Virus record (IMG/VR): IMGVR_UViG_3300035698_000864
Coordinates: 1 to 21,367 of that record
Strand: one strand, 5' to 3'
Length of the DNA stretch: 21,367 nt
Source: a virus
The position numbers were made by a program, and so were the translations under genes. Position 1 is the stretch's first letter. Each line of letters starts with the position of its first letter. This document shows, piece by piece, positions 7,887-16,053 of this stretch. Below the pieces are notes generated by a model. It had not been told where the DNA came from, ran no database searches, and was given only the letters and a program-made list of their open reading frames with translations.

Positions 7887-8630
7887 TGCAGAACCATTAC
7901 TCGTTATGTCACCAGTAATTGTTAAATTGCCAGTTAATGTACCAGATTGGTCTGATCTTAAAAATTGTGTAGAGGATAACCCACCAAGTGTGTCAGCATC
8001 TGCACCGCCGTCGGCATTTATAGGTATTACACCACCAACTGGCGCACCGAACGATATATTGTCACCAGCACTAAAGGCTAATTGCGCAGCTGCAACACCA
8101 CGCTCATCGGTGAAATATAATGCAGAAGCATCTTCTGCGACTTCAGCTGTTGTTAATCCTAAATCAGTATCGCCAGTAACTACTAGACTCGGTACTGTCA
8201 ATTCACCACTTGGAGTAAGCGTAAATTTGAATTCGCCTGCGCCAGTATTCAACACAAAATTGTTATTTGTGTTATTGTGAATTCCGACGTCCCAAGTTAA
8301 TGAGTTGGAAATGTATTGAGTTCTGCCGCCTGCAGCATTATCAAAGATTGCGCCTACTTGATCAGCAGGTTGAATCAATAAAGGAGCATTGACGCCTATT
8401 TGAACCCCGGTAGAAACGACGATATTATCAACATTCAAATCATTTAGTATAGTTAAATTGTTAGCTGTAAGGTTGCCATCTAATATAGCATTACCTACAG
8501 TAGTGTCACCAACACCAGACGATGCTGTTAGCGTCTCGTCTTTAAAAAGATTGACTAAGTCGTTAGTTTTATTCAACCAATCTTGAAAGGTGTCTGTGTT
8601 TTCTAAAATTGCTATTAGTGGCTTTGCCAT
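7605..8630 (-). CDS. Tail fibre/spike protein with C-terminal S74 intramolecular chaperone
   Basis: This is a 341-residue fibre protein. The N-terminal segment (TDTFQDWLNKTNDLVNLF, 12-29) resembles attachment regions of marine phage fibres. Residues about 45-240 are repetitive and beta-rich (LTANNLTILNDLNVDNIVV, 55-73; TSTQF-type strands near 220) as in a trimeric shaft. The last 93 residues match the peptidase S74 / endosialidase-type chaperone: SDISLKEN, GYTFNYKD, RMVGVIAQELENVLPEAV, then VRYGNIVGLLIEAIKEL and a terminal helix. In this family the domain trimerises, folds the shaft, then cleaves itself off using a Ser-Lys dyad in S-D-x-x-L-K. Here these would be Ser249 and Lys254, with cleavage predicted between Ala248 and Ser249. 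The gene starts 3 nt after the 58-residue ORF. Receptor binding is inferred. Compared with typical S74 fibres the receptor-binding part is short. Confidence 0.88.
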   Translation of the reverse strand: MAKPLIAILENTDTFQDWLNKTNDLVNLFKDETLTASSGVGDTTVGNAILDGNLTANNLTILNDLNVDNIVVSTGVQIGVNAPLLIQPADQVGAIFDNAAGGRTQYISNSLTWDVGIHNNTNNNFVLNTGAGEFKFTLTPSGELTVPSLVVTGDTDLGLTTAEVAEDASALYFTDERGVAAAQLAFSAGDNISFGAPVGGVIPINADGGADADTLGGLSSTQFLRSDQSGTLTGNLTITGDITSNGSASDISLKENIEIISGAGEKLSQLNGYTFNYKDNPDERMVGVIAQELENVLPEAVYIYDVDENGNKLKAVRYGNIVGLLIEAIKELQIKVDELGK

Positions 8631-8633
8631 ATA

Positions 8634-8810
8634 TTATCTCTGCTCTAAATTATCTAATCGAGTATTCACATCAATAAGCGCGATTTTCAACTCGCCTATA
8701 TGATTCTGAATTTGTTTTATCTTTCTTTCAATCATTTTATCACGTTTGCGTTTAATGAGAGATTCTCTATCTGTGTTAATAACACCGCCAGATCTACTGT
8801 CTTTGAACAT
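8634..8810 (-). CDS. Small predicted coiled-coil protein (58 aa), function unknown
   Basis: This short gene lies between the DUF4815 gene and the S74 fibre gene. It starts MFKDSRSGGVINTDRESLIK and ends RLDNLEQR before TAA. The middle (RKRDKMIERKIKQIQNHIGELK) is strongly charged with heptad-spaced Ile/Leu/Met, so one amphipathic helix or a coiled coil covering residues about 17-57 is likely. An AGGA lies 9 nt before the ATG. The stop is 3 nt before the next ATG, so it fits the operon exactly, and it fills almost all of an otherwise empty 213 nt gap. I do not recognise the family. A fibre-assembly chaperone or a short trimeric connector are possibilities from position and helix content only. 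Confidence 0.65.
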   Translation of the reverse strand: MFKDSRSGGVINTDRESLIKRKRDKMIERKIKQIQNHIGELKIALIDVNTRLDNLEQR

Positions 8811-8843
8811 TATGAATTATCCTATATTCTATATTAATTATTA

Positions 8844-11800
8844 TTAAGTTAGTGCAATTGCTCTATAGTCCTTCAACGTAGGTACGTTGTAAATATTTTC
8901 TGATAGCATATCTATTCGTATAGAGAAACGTCTAAAGCCGTCAAAAGATCCAGCGTTACTTTCATAAGTAAATACTCCAGTATCTTTATCTGCATCAGCG
9001 ATTCTATATTTGAATTCCTTGTAGTCATTGACATTTATTGTTGAAGAAAACGTTCCCGCGCCTTCAAACATTTCAAGTTCTACCCATTCTAAAGAATCAA
9101 AATCATCACTGTCAAACACATTTTGTGCTTTAATATAAACCTTGATATCAGTATTATTAGGTCTGTATCCTGTTACGGTAACATTCATATCTTCTGCGTC
9201 TAAGTCTTCAGCAAGTTCAATCGTTTTAGATACAAATTTTGCTGTGGTTTCAGAGTCGTTCGTAACCTTGTATTGATATGCTATTAACTTAGAAGATTCA
9301 ATATCGATAAATGGAGTTGAGGTTTTGTTAGAACCGTTACTCATGTTTATATTTATATCAAAGTTTCTTGATCCAGTCAAGTCATTCGATTTACTGTACA
9401 ATAAGACGCCATTTCTGTTGAAGTGATTGTTAGCACCGAATTTCATAGCAAGTTCATATGGATTATTTGCAGGATTTAAAAATGACCCGCTCATCGAAGT
9501 TTCCGATACTGAATCGTTAGCCTTCATAATCATAGGTTGTATATAGCTCAATTGAATGTTATCAATAGAAACTAAATTTGCTTGATATCCGCTGTCAAGT
9601 CCGTTTATAACACTACCAACAGAAAAGAATCTAGAAGCCTTTGCCGTACTTGATTCTAATTGCATTTCCGTTGGGTTGTTTTTGTCATAATACGACAACA
9701 GGCCAGAAACGATAGGACTGCCAGTACCACCAACAACTGAATAAGATGAAACTCTATCCAATATTGCAGTATTAGAATTAGTAATACTTTGTATCTTGAA
9801 TATATCTTTTCTGGTTTGTCCAGCGTCTTGTATAAGTATTTCGTCGCCTACATTATAAACAGTACTAACATTATTTAATGATAGTGTATTAGAATTCAAA
9901 GCGATTGCAGCACTCACAGGAGCGCCTTTTAACTGATAAATCATTTCGCCAGATTGGAATCGGCCTGTGATATCATTAACAGTAAAGAATTCATTAAGGT
10001 TATTCGTAAGTGTAACTTCTCCAGTACCCGCAGCTGCATTGAAATCATGTCTATATAAGTTGAATTTAATATCTTCATCTTGATATGACTTCCAAGCACG
10101 GTTGTTAGTAGAAGTAAATAGAACACCATCACCCCAATCTTGTACGATTGACGTTCCGTTAGTAGGACCAGGCGTTAAATCAACACCGCCAACTTTAGAG
10201 GTGAATATTAAGTAATTCGGATCGCTCGCATCAGGTTGAACCACAATAGCATATTCCTTTTCGACATCCAATCTTACAGGAGCAGGGAATGTGAAGGTAG
10301 TAGGAGCGCTTGCGTTATCAGATACGTTAACCTGTGTAGGTCTGTAATGTACTTTTGAAAACGGGACGATTTGATTTGAAGGATAACCATTTACAACTTC
10401 ACGAATCATTACAGTAACTCCATTACCTTCTGCTGTTACATCATTGCCGCTGTTGTTATCAACTTTAAACGTAATTGGATCCGCTTTACGTTTGAAGAAT
10501 AAATCAACTTTTGATAAGAACACAGAATTAGAACCAGACCCCATACCTTGTTTAATGAAGAAAGTTTGCGCGAGTGGATCACGCCCACCAGTTGCTCTTC
10601 TTGGCAAGTTACGAGTTGTAGTAGTTGCTGCGATATCAAAATCAGGAGTACGAGTTGAAACAGTCAATGCCGCTTTTTCTACAGAGAAACTATATGCTCT
10701 GTAAGTAACAAAACCACGCGAAGTAGAACCAGAATCAATTGAAGCGTATTGGTCAACATCGACAACATCTAAAACGCGGTCACCCACGAAAAAGGTTCCT
10801 GCTGGTATATTGAATACCGCACGTAAAGTACCATTGAAATCAGTTTTTACTATCGCACCTTTAAGTCCAAATCTATTAACTTTATTTGCATCATTCACAG
10901 GAGTACCTGGATATACATTAGAGTTTACGTCAACGCCATCAAAGAAGAAATAATGTCTAGTGTTAGGTCTAAGACCAGTCATGTAAACTTTTATGTCTCT
11001 AGATGCCATGTAAGGCTGGAATCTGAAATCAGTTACAAAATCGCCTACCATGTTTTCAGTAGTAGATGGAGTTATTGATAAGTTTCTGGTAGTAGTTTGT
11101 TCTTGTGTTGTTTGTTGCCAACCGCCCACATTAATAGGACGTGAACGCGCTCGGCCCATTTCTGGAATCCATAGATCGTTAGCAAGAACTGTTGATCTCG
11201 AAACATCAGTCAATGGCATAAATTGTTGAATGTTGTCTACAAGATCATCAAAAGCAGAAGTTAAATCAACGTCTAAAGTTAATGGATTAACTGTAGTGTC
11301 ATACGCAGCATCATACGGCGGTGACACAGTACCTTCACCGTTATATTTGTAAAAATTACTTACGCAGTTTCTGAATTCAGACGCAAACGGTTGAGATATA
11401 ATGTTAACGTCAGCGTCTCTTAGAAGAGTAGCAATCGATCCATTGATATCCGCCGTTGGGAATACAGAAACCTCGCTGCCACCTTTGTAGATCAAATCCA
11501 GTGGGAATGTCTTAACAGAAGGCGTTAACTTTTTGCTGCTTGTTGACACAGCAGAGTTGAACTGAGAGTTTCTAATATTAGCAAGAGAAAGATCATTAAA
11601 AGGGTCTGCGACAAACCCATTTTTGAATCTTGATAATCCGTCTTGATCCAATACAGTAAGGTTTGCAGTTTCGCTTTCAAGTTGGTTCAAAGAGACGTAA
11701 TATTCGATTCTTTCGATTTTATTCTCTAGTGCGCCAATATCTTTCATCGTATAGTTTTTAGTACCGACTGGTTTTGCCTTAACAGCATATTCTCTTCTTT

Positions 11801-14342
11801 GTTGATCCGATGCTTCTTGGCTAGATAATGCAGGATAACCTGGTACCTTTATTTCAGATATCACGATGCTATCAGAATCAACTTTAGGCGGTATTGCGAA
11901 CTGTTCTTCTTTACCTTTAATTAGTGTAATTTCGCCATATGAGTTAGCAACAATCAAATCGACACGAGTACGGTAGTATTCTAAATCAGAACGAGCAGCT
12001 TGATTTGCTGCAGGTGTAAGTGCCACACCTAAATTTGAAAAGGTAGGTGCTACGTTTACGCCATTTGCTTGTGAAATAGTAGGAGCACTATTTACATCAA
12101 CTCCAGTATATTGTGCAGCTGAATCTTTATCGACATACGGTCTGAAGTCAAAGCATTCTCTCAAATTATACTTTTCGCCATTTGTTGCTGTGTAAACAGG
12201 TATGCTACTTTCTGGCAAACCGTTAGCGTAACTCGTAATATTGAAGAAATATCCACCAGTAGAAGGATTTGCTTCATACACTTTAAGCGTAACTCTTAAC
12301 TCACCAGAAGGTGGCACTGGACGGCCTTGTATATACTCTAAGTATGATCTGTCGTAGTAGAAATCTTTTTGATTTGATCTTAATCTAAAGCTGCCAGTAA
12401 AGTCATTGTCGTTCGCATCTAAAACGCTAACGATATCGTAAACGTCTGGGAAACCTAAACTATATTTTGTAGTAACTGGGCTGTAAGCAAACTTAACGAA
12501 GGTTTCTCTTGATTCTTTCAGATATGGGTCTTGGCCAGAACCAGATGCACCTAGTATGTTTTTATTGTAGTACACAGTAACCGGAGTTGCTGCGCCAGTA
12601 TTCGTTAGTGATATTTCAAGATCGCCAGTAGTACCATTAACAGTTACGTTTGAGACTGGTTGGAAAGTACTTGTTGCGTCGATTACGACTACATCAGAAT
12701 TATCTAATGCAAAGTCTTCATCGTTGCCATCAGCAATAGTAATCACATCAGTACCACCAACATCAATTGGAGTTGCTTGTGATACTGTCCTTATTGGTAA
12801 TATGGTACCTGTTACTTCTTTCAGGCTAAACATACCAGTATCAAAAACAAGTGGACCTTTGTTTGTTTGTCTAAGTATAGGTTGGTTGCTATTATCGCCT
12901 ATTTGAATACGACCATTGCCGACATTCGCAGCCGAATCAATAAACCATGCATCTGAAAATTTATTAGTGCCATTCATTCTTACGCCGTAAAGATATAGTT
13001 TACCTATCGAAGTACCAACAGAACCTGTAAGATTCGATGCAAAACAAGTACCTAATACAGTACTGCCATTTGACCCAACGATGTTTAGTTCTTCATTGTC
13101 CAGACCCAAAATGCCTTGAAAATCGATAACATCTACATATTGGCCATAGTTGAAAGTAGTAGGTTGGTTTTCCTGTACGTCAGTGCCCGTAGTAGGGTTT
13201 ATTTGATCTACAGTAAAAGCGCGTTCAGCACTATTTTCTACTCGGAAACCTTTTACGTAAGCAGTACCAGTACCTACAAGCACTTGCACTTCGCCGTCTC
13301 TTCGGTCTGTTTTAACCTTAAAGTCTTTTAATATGTAGTTGCCTGATTCTTCATAGGTGCGCCTTGCCATTTCTTCGCCAAGCACATTATATTGAGACAC
13401 ATCACGTAAAGTAACTTCATTTCCGTTTTGGTATCTTATAAGCGCAAAGAATGCTGGATCAACATCGCCGACTGGAGTTTCGAATACTGTTAGTATAGGT
13501 TTTAATTGTAAACGGTCTGCACCAGGCGCATTTTCGTTAGGTGAAGCATTGGCGTTATCATACAAAGTGTTATCTTGTAATGCAGATTTTAATCTTTCTT
13601 CTACTCTATAGCCAACAGACAATCCTGTCGGTACGTTAGTATATTTAGATACGATTAATGTTTGTTCTGATGCAAATAAGAAATGTCCTTTCTGGAATAC
13701 AACACCAGGTGCTGATTGAATGCCGTAAGACAAGCCAGTATGCGGAGATTCTATAGTATTGATTGTGGTCACATTTATCTGCGCAATGTTTAACTGTTCG
13801 TCAATAGCAATTGCTTCTGTGCCTACCTTGAATTTGTATAGGTTTATATTCAGCTGTTCGCCAGGCGCAAAGACTTGGTCGTCATTACCCGCAGTGTTAA
13901 TGTAGTTCACAAAGAAAGTATTAAGGTCAGGTGGTCTTGTTTCGAAACCTCTTGTTGCAGATACAACATTAGCCTTTATTTTGCTAGTGTCACCTTCAAG
14001 TTGGTAAAGATAATCGACTTCGATAAAGGTACCAGATCCTACTGGGAATTCTTCAGATACACGGCGGCTTATGTAAGATGTTGGATCAAATCCTAACAGA
14101 TCTCCGACTTTCACATAGGACAATTCGTCCAGTGTAGTAAAGTTACAACCTTTTACGATGCTACCTTCTTTGAAGATATTATCTGCAAATTGTTCTACTT
14201 GATTCTGCAACATCGTTTGCAGCTGCGTCAATTCTCTAGCTTGAACCGCATAACCTGGTTTAAACAATACTTTGTAGTATTGCTTTTCAACGTCATAGTC
14301 GTCGAAATATGGCGCGGTATTGAGATCTGTATTAATAGGCAT
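8844..14342 (-). CDS. DUF4815 virion structural protein, peripheral baseplate (1832 aa)
   Basis: The N-terminus (INTDLNTAPYFDDYD at 3-17, then LFKPGYAVQARELTQLQTML at 27-46, and FADNIFKEGSIVKG) is the hallmark of DUF4815, a family seen in marine T4-like phages and annotated as a virion structural protein. Near residue 1100-1130 is DIKVYMTGLRPNTRHYFF, and near 1725 is a related GYRPNNTDIKVYIKAQN. The C-terminus (FRRFSIRIDML, then VPTLKDYRAIAL) is typical of these proteins. The chain is beta-rich throughout with no transmembrane segment. It follows gp8 by 15 nt and has a strong AAGGAAGAGA ribosome site. In T4 this location holds gp9-gp12, the peripheral baseplate and short fibres. One very long protein may cover part of that role here, but this is inference. 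Length is at the upper end of what I would expect. Confidence 0.88.
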   Translation of the reverse strand: MPINTDLNTAPYFDDYDVEKQYYKVLFKPGYAVQARELTQLQTMLQNQVEQFADNIFKEGSIVKGCNFTTLDELSYVKVGDLLGFDPTSYISRRVSEEFPVGSGTFIEVDYLYQLEGDTSKIKANVVSATRGFETRPPDLNTFFVNYINTAGNDDQVFAPGEQLNINLYKFKVGTEAIAIDEQLNIAQINVTTINTIESPHTGLSYGIQSAPGVVFQKGHFLFASEQTLIVSKYTNVPTGLSVGYRVEERLKSALQDNTLYDNANASPNENAPGADRLQLKPILTVFETPVGDVDPAFFALIRYQNGNEVTLRDVSQYNVLGEEMARRTYEESGNYILKDFKVKTDRRDGEVQVLVGTGTAYVKGFRVENSAERAFTVDQINPTTGTDVQENQPTTFNYGQYVDVIDFQGILGLDNEELNIVGSNGSTVLGTCFASNLTGSVGTSIGKLYLYGVRMNGTNKFSDAWFIDSAANVGNGRIQIGDNSNQPILRQTNKGPLVFDTGMFSLKEVTGTILPIRTVSQATPIDVGGTDVITIADGNDEDFALDNSDVVVIDATSTFQPVSNVTVNGTTGDLEISLTNTGAATPVTVYYNKNILGASGSGQDPYLKESRETFVKFAYSPVTTKYSLGFPDVYDIVSVLDANDNDFTGSFRLRSNQKDFYYDRSYLEYIQGRPVPPSGELRVTLKVYEANPSTGGYFFNITSYANGLPESSIPVYTATNGEKYNLRECFDFRPYVDKDSAAQYTGVDVNSAPTISQANGVNVAPTFSNLGVALTPAANQAARSDLEYYRTRVDLIVANSYGEITLIKGKEEQFAIPPKVDSDSIVISEIKVPGYPALSSQEASDQQRREYAVKAKPVGTKNYTMKDIGALENKIERIEYYVSLNQLESETANLTVLDQDGLSRFKNGFVADPFNDLSLANIRNSQFNSAVSTSSKKLTPSVKTFPLDLIYKGGSEVSVFPTADINGSIATLLRDADVNIISQPFASEFRNCVSNFYKYNGEGTVSPPYDAAYDTTVNPLTLDVDLTSAFDDLVDNIQQFMPLTDVSRSTVLANDLWIPEMGRARSRPINVGGWQQTTQEQTTTRNLSITPSTTENMVGDFVTDFRFQPYMASRDIKVYMTGLRPNTRHYFFFDGVDVNSNVYPGTPVNDANKVNRFGLKGAIVKTDFNGTLRAVFNIPAGTFFVGDRVLDVVDVDQYASIDSGSTSRGFVTYRAYSFSVEKAALTVSTRTPDFDIAATTTTRNLPRRATGGRDPLAQTFFIKQGMGSGSNSVFLSKVDLFFKRKADPITFKVDNNSGNDVTAEGNGVTVMIREVVNGYPSNQIVPFSKVHYRPTQVNVSDNASAPTTFTFPAPVRLDVEKEYAIVVQPDASDPNYLIFTSKVGGVDLTPGPTNGTSIVQDWGDGVLFTSTNNRAWKSYQDEDIKFNLYRHDFNAAAGTGEVTLTNNLNEFFTVNDITGRFQSGEMIYQLKGAPVSAAIALNSNTLSLNNVSTVYNVGDEILIQDAGQTRKDIFKIQSITNSNTAILDRVSSYSVVGGTGSPIVSGLLSYYDKNNPTEMQLESSTAKASRFFSVGSVINGLDSGYQANLVSIDNIQLSYIQPMIMKANDSVSETSMSGSFLNPANNPYELAMKFGANNHFNRNGVLLYSKSNDLTGSRNFDININMSNGSNKTSTPFIDIESSKLIAYQYKVTNDSETTAKFVSKTIELAEDLDAEDMNVTVTGYRPNNTDIKVYIKAQNVFDSDDFDSLEWVELEMFEGAGTFSSTINVNDYKEFKYRIADADKDTGVFTYESNAGSFDGFRRFSIRIDMLSENIYNVPTLKDYRAIALT

Positions 14343-14357
14343 TTTTAATTCTCTTCC

Positions 14358-16010
14358 TTAGAATTCAAGAACAAACTTGAATTCTTCTCTTGATTGATCA
14401 GTTCGCGGCAATGGTATGAAATCTTCCAAAAAGTATACTTCGCCAGTTCTTTGTGCATATGGTGAGGTTGTTATACTATTTATACCGATCAATTGGCCCG
14501 TTGCGTTTCTGAGTGATTTAGTTTCGTCTAGTGAAGTGTCCGTAGCTTCTATTTTAGGATAAGGTCCGTTATATTCAGCAATATAAAACGTATTATTCTC
14601 CTCATCTATTTCGTGCACTTTACCTTTAAAGGTTATGTTATTATTTATGTCAAATTGATTTACTATAGTGTTAACAACAACCGCAGCAATATCGTCAGTA
14701 GTCACTGCAATTCTATTATCGAACACGGTCGGTGCCGATCCATCAAACTGTGGGTTCTTTACGATGCCGATAGATGAATAATTGTTAGTAGCACCTATAA
14801 GATTGTTATCTACCAATCTAATATAGGCATAAAGCAAAAAGTGTTTACACTTCAGTTCGTCGAGCAAATTAGAACCGTGGCCGCCTTTCGGCGATAATAT
14901 TCCTCTAACTACTGCTCTCGAATCTACCGAGTTCGGATCTTCTGGGTTGAAATCGAAAGCGGGGTCTACAATTCGCACTGATATGTTATTGTATCCATCA
15001 CCAACAGACGGGTCTCCTACTACATCACCAGTATCGTCTAAATAACCGCCGTTGATTATAGTTATGGAATCTATTTTACCATCATTTACGTTAGCAATTG
15101 CTTGTGCGCCTTTGCCGTCACCCAATATTTCTACTCTAGGTAATATCTTCACAATTGCGTTTGAATTTACACCAGTAAGATTGCCGTCAACTTTTATTAC
15201 TGCATAATCACCTTGAGTTATGTATTCGTATGAAGTTATCGTATGCAAGAAAGATGTACCGTTTGGGTTTGTGAAATACACAGACTGGCCTGCATAATAA
15301 TTATTAATTGGGTTCCATGTGCCATCAGTGCTTATTGCATTCACTGTATCTGGTGCAGCTCCTGCTGGGAATGGGTTACCTTGTAAGGCACCACTCTCAG
15401 CCTTGTAACCAAAATTTGTTTCGACGTTTTCGATAATGATATCAGAAACTTGTGAGCCTTTCTGCGAAGTAATATCTCCGATAAGATCACTAGTCAAGCC
15501 GCTGTTTGGTATTATTGGTATGTAACCGAGTGCATTATAAGCATCGAATTGCAATTGAGAAAGCACATACATATATTTCCACACATAACCGTCAGCTGTT
15601 TCGTATACTTGATTAGGAGTACCTTCTATGAAATTCGGAGCACTGTTGACTGGATTTCCGCTATTGTTATTAAGACATTTATAAACTCTGTAGTCGCTAG
15701 TAGTATTTTCGTTAGGACCAACGACAGCATAGTATTTCTGATCTTCTAAATCTAATGCATCGTCGTATTGGACGTAAGTAGTACCACTCTGCCACGGGTA
15801 GTATTTTATCATGAATTTAACGTCTGTGGCTTTATCTACTTCCTTTCCGAACAAGCATTTTTCGAGGAATTCGTTTTTTGATTTTACCGAGTTAGCAGAT
15901 ACTAATCTATCTATCCCGGAAGCGAAAACATAATAGTCGCTCGCAAGGATATCATCAACGAATAATCTAGTTGTATCAGTCTTAAAATTTGTAGTTAGTA
16001 TCTCTGGCAT
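14358..16010 (-). CDS. 8: Baseplate wedge protein gp8
   Basis: The N-terminal half matches the gp8 family of marine T4-like phages: MPEILTTNFKTDTTRLF, a segment around residues 22-30 (LASDYYVFA), YYPWQSGTTYVQYDD (70-84), RVYKCLNNNSGNP (108-120), and YETADGYVWKYMYVL (136-150) followed by YIPIIP. In T4, gp8 is a dimeric wedge subunit that binds the gp10-gp7 complex. At 550 residues it is clearly longer than the 334-residue T4 protein. The extra length is mainly beta-rich sequence after residue about 170, including NDGKIDSITIINGGYL and an ISVRIVDPAF strand. The gene lies after the gp7-like gene and before DUF4815, as expected for a wedge operon. A weak GGAT precedes the ATG by about 9 nt. The gp8 assignment rests on remembered family patterns and context. 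Confidence 0.82.
   Translation of the reverse strand: MPEILTTNFKTDTTRLFVDDILASDYYVFASGIDRLVSANSVKSKNEFLEKCLFGKEVDKATDVKFMIKYYPWQSGTTYVQYDDALDLEDQKYYAVVGPNENTTSDYRVYKCLNNNSGNPVNSAPNFIEGTPNQVYETADGYVWKYMYVLSQLQFDAYNALGYIPIIPNSGLTSDLIGDITSQKGSQVSDIIIENVETNFGYKAESGALQGNPFPAGAAPDTVNAISTDGTWNPINNYYAGQSVYFTNPNGTSFLHTITSYEYITQGDYAVIKVDGNLTGVNSNAIVKILPRVEILGDGKGAQAIANVNDGKIDSITIINGGYLDDTGDVVGDPSVGDGYNNISVRIVDPAFDFNPEDPNSVDSRAVVRGILSPKGGHGSNLLDELKCKHFLLYAYIRLVDNNLIGATNNYSSIGIVKNPQFDGSAPTVFDNRIAVTTDDIAAVVVNTIVNQFDINNNITFKGKVHEIDEENNTFYIAEYNGPYPKIEATDTSLDETKSLRNATGQLIGINSITTSPYAQRTGEVYFLEDFIPLPRTDQSREEFKFVLEF
14477..14484 (-). promoter_or_regulatory. Candidate late promoter inside the 3' end of gp8 (TATAAATA)
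   Basis: An exact TATAAATA on the coding strand within the gp8 gene, about 135 nt before the ATG of the DUF4815 gene. It encodes Gly-Ile-Asn-Ser (GGT ATA AAT AGT), so it could simply reflect codon choice. Confidence 0.3.
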
Positions 16011-16045
16011 TTTATTTATCCAATGTATTATTACTTTATTGTGTT

Positions 16046-16053
16046 TATTTATT
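16046..16053 (-). promoter_or_regulatory. Candidate T4-type late promoter before gp8 (AATAAATA)
   Basis: AATAAATA on the coding strand overlaps the TAA stop of the gp7-like gene and lies 35 nt before the gp8 ATG, in a 38 nt gap. The arrangement (octamer straddling the preceding stop codon) is the same as at 7599-7606. One mismatch to the T4 late consensus. Confidence 0.38.

Noticed and set aside
7879-8280. A 133-codon plus-strand open frame opposite the S74 fibre gene
   Set aside because: It lies wholly antisense to a gene with strong family motifs, with a Pro/Ser-rich composition typical of a shadow.
16013-16020. GATAAATA octamer immediately before the gp8 start as a late promoter
   Set aside because: It is only 2 nt from the ATG, leaving no room for a leader; the copy at 16046-16053 is better placed.
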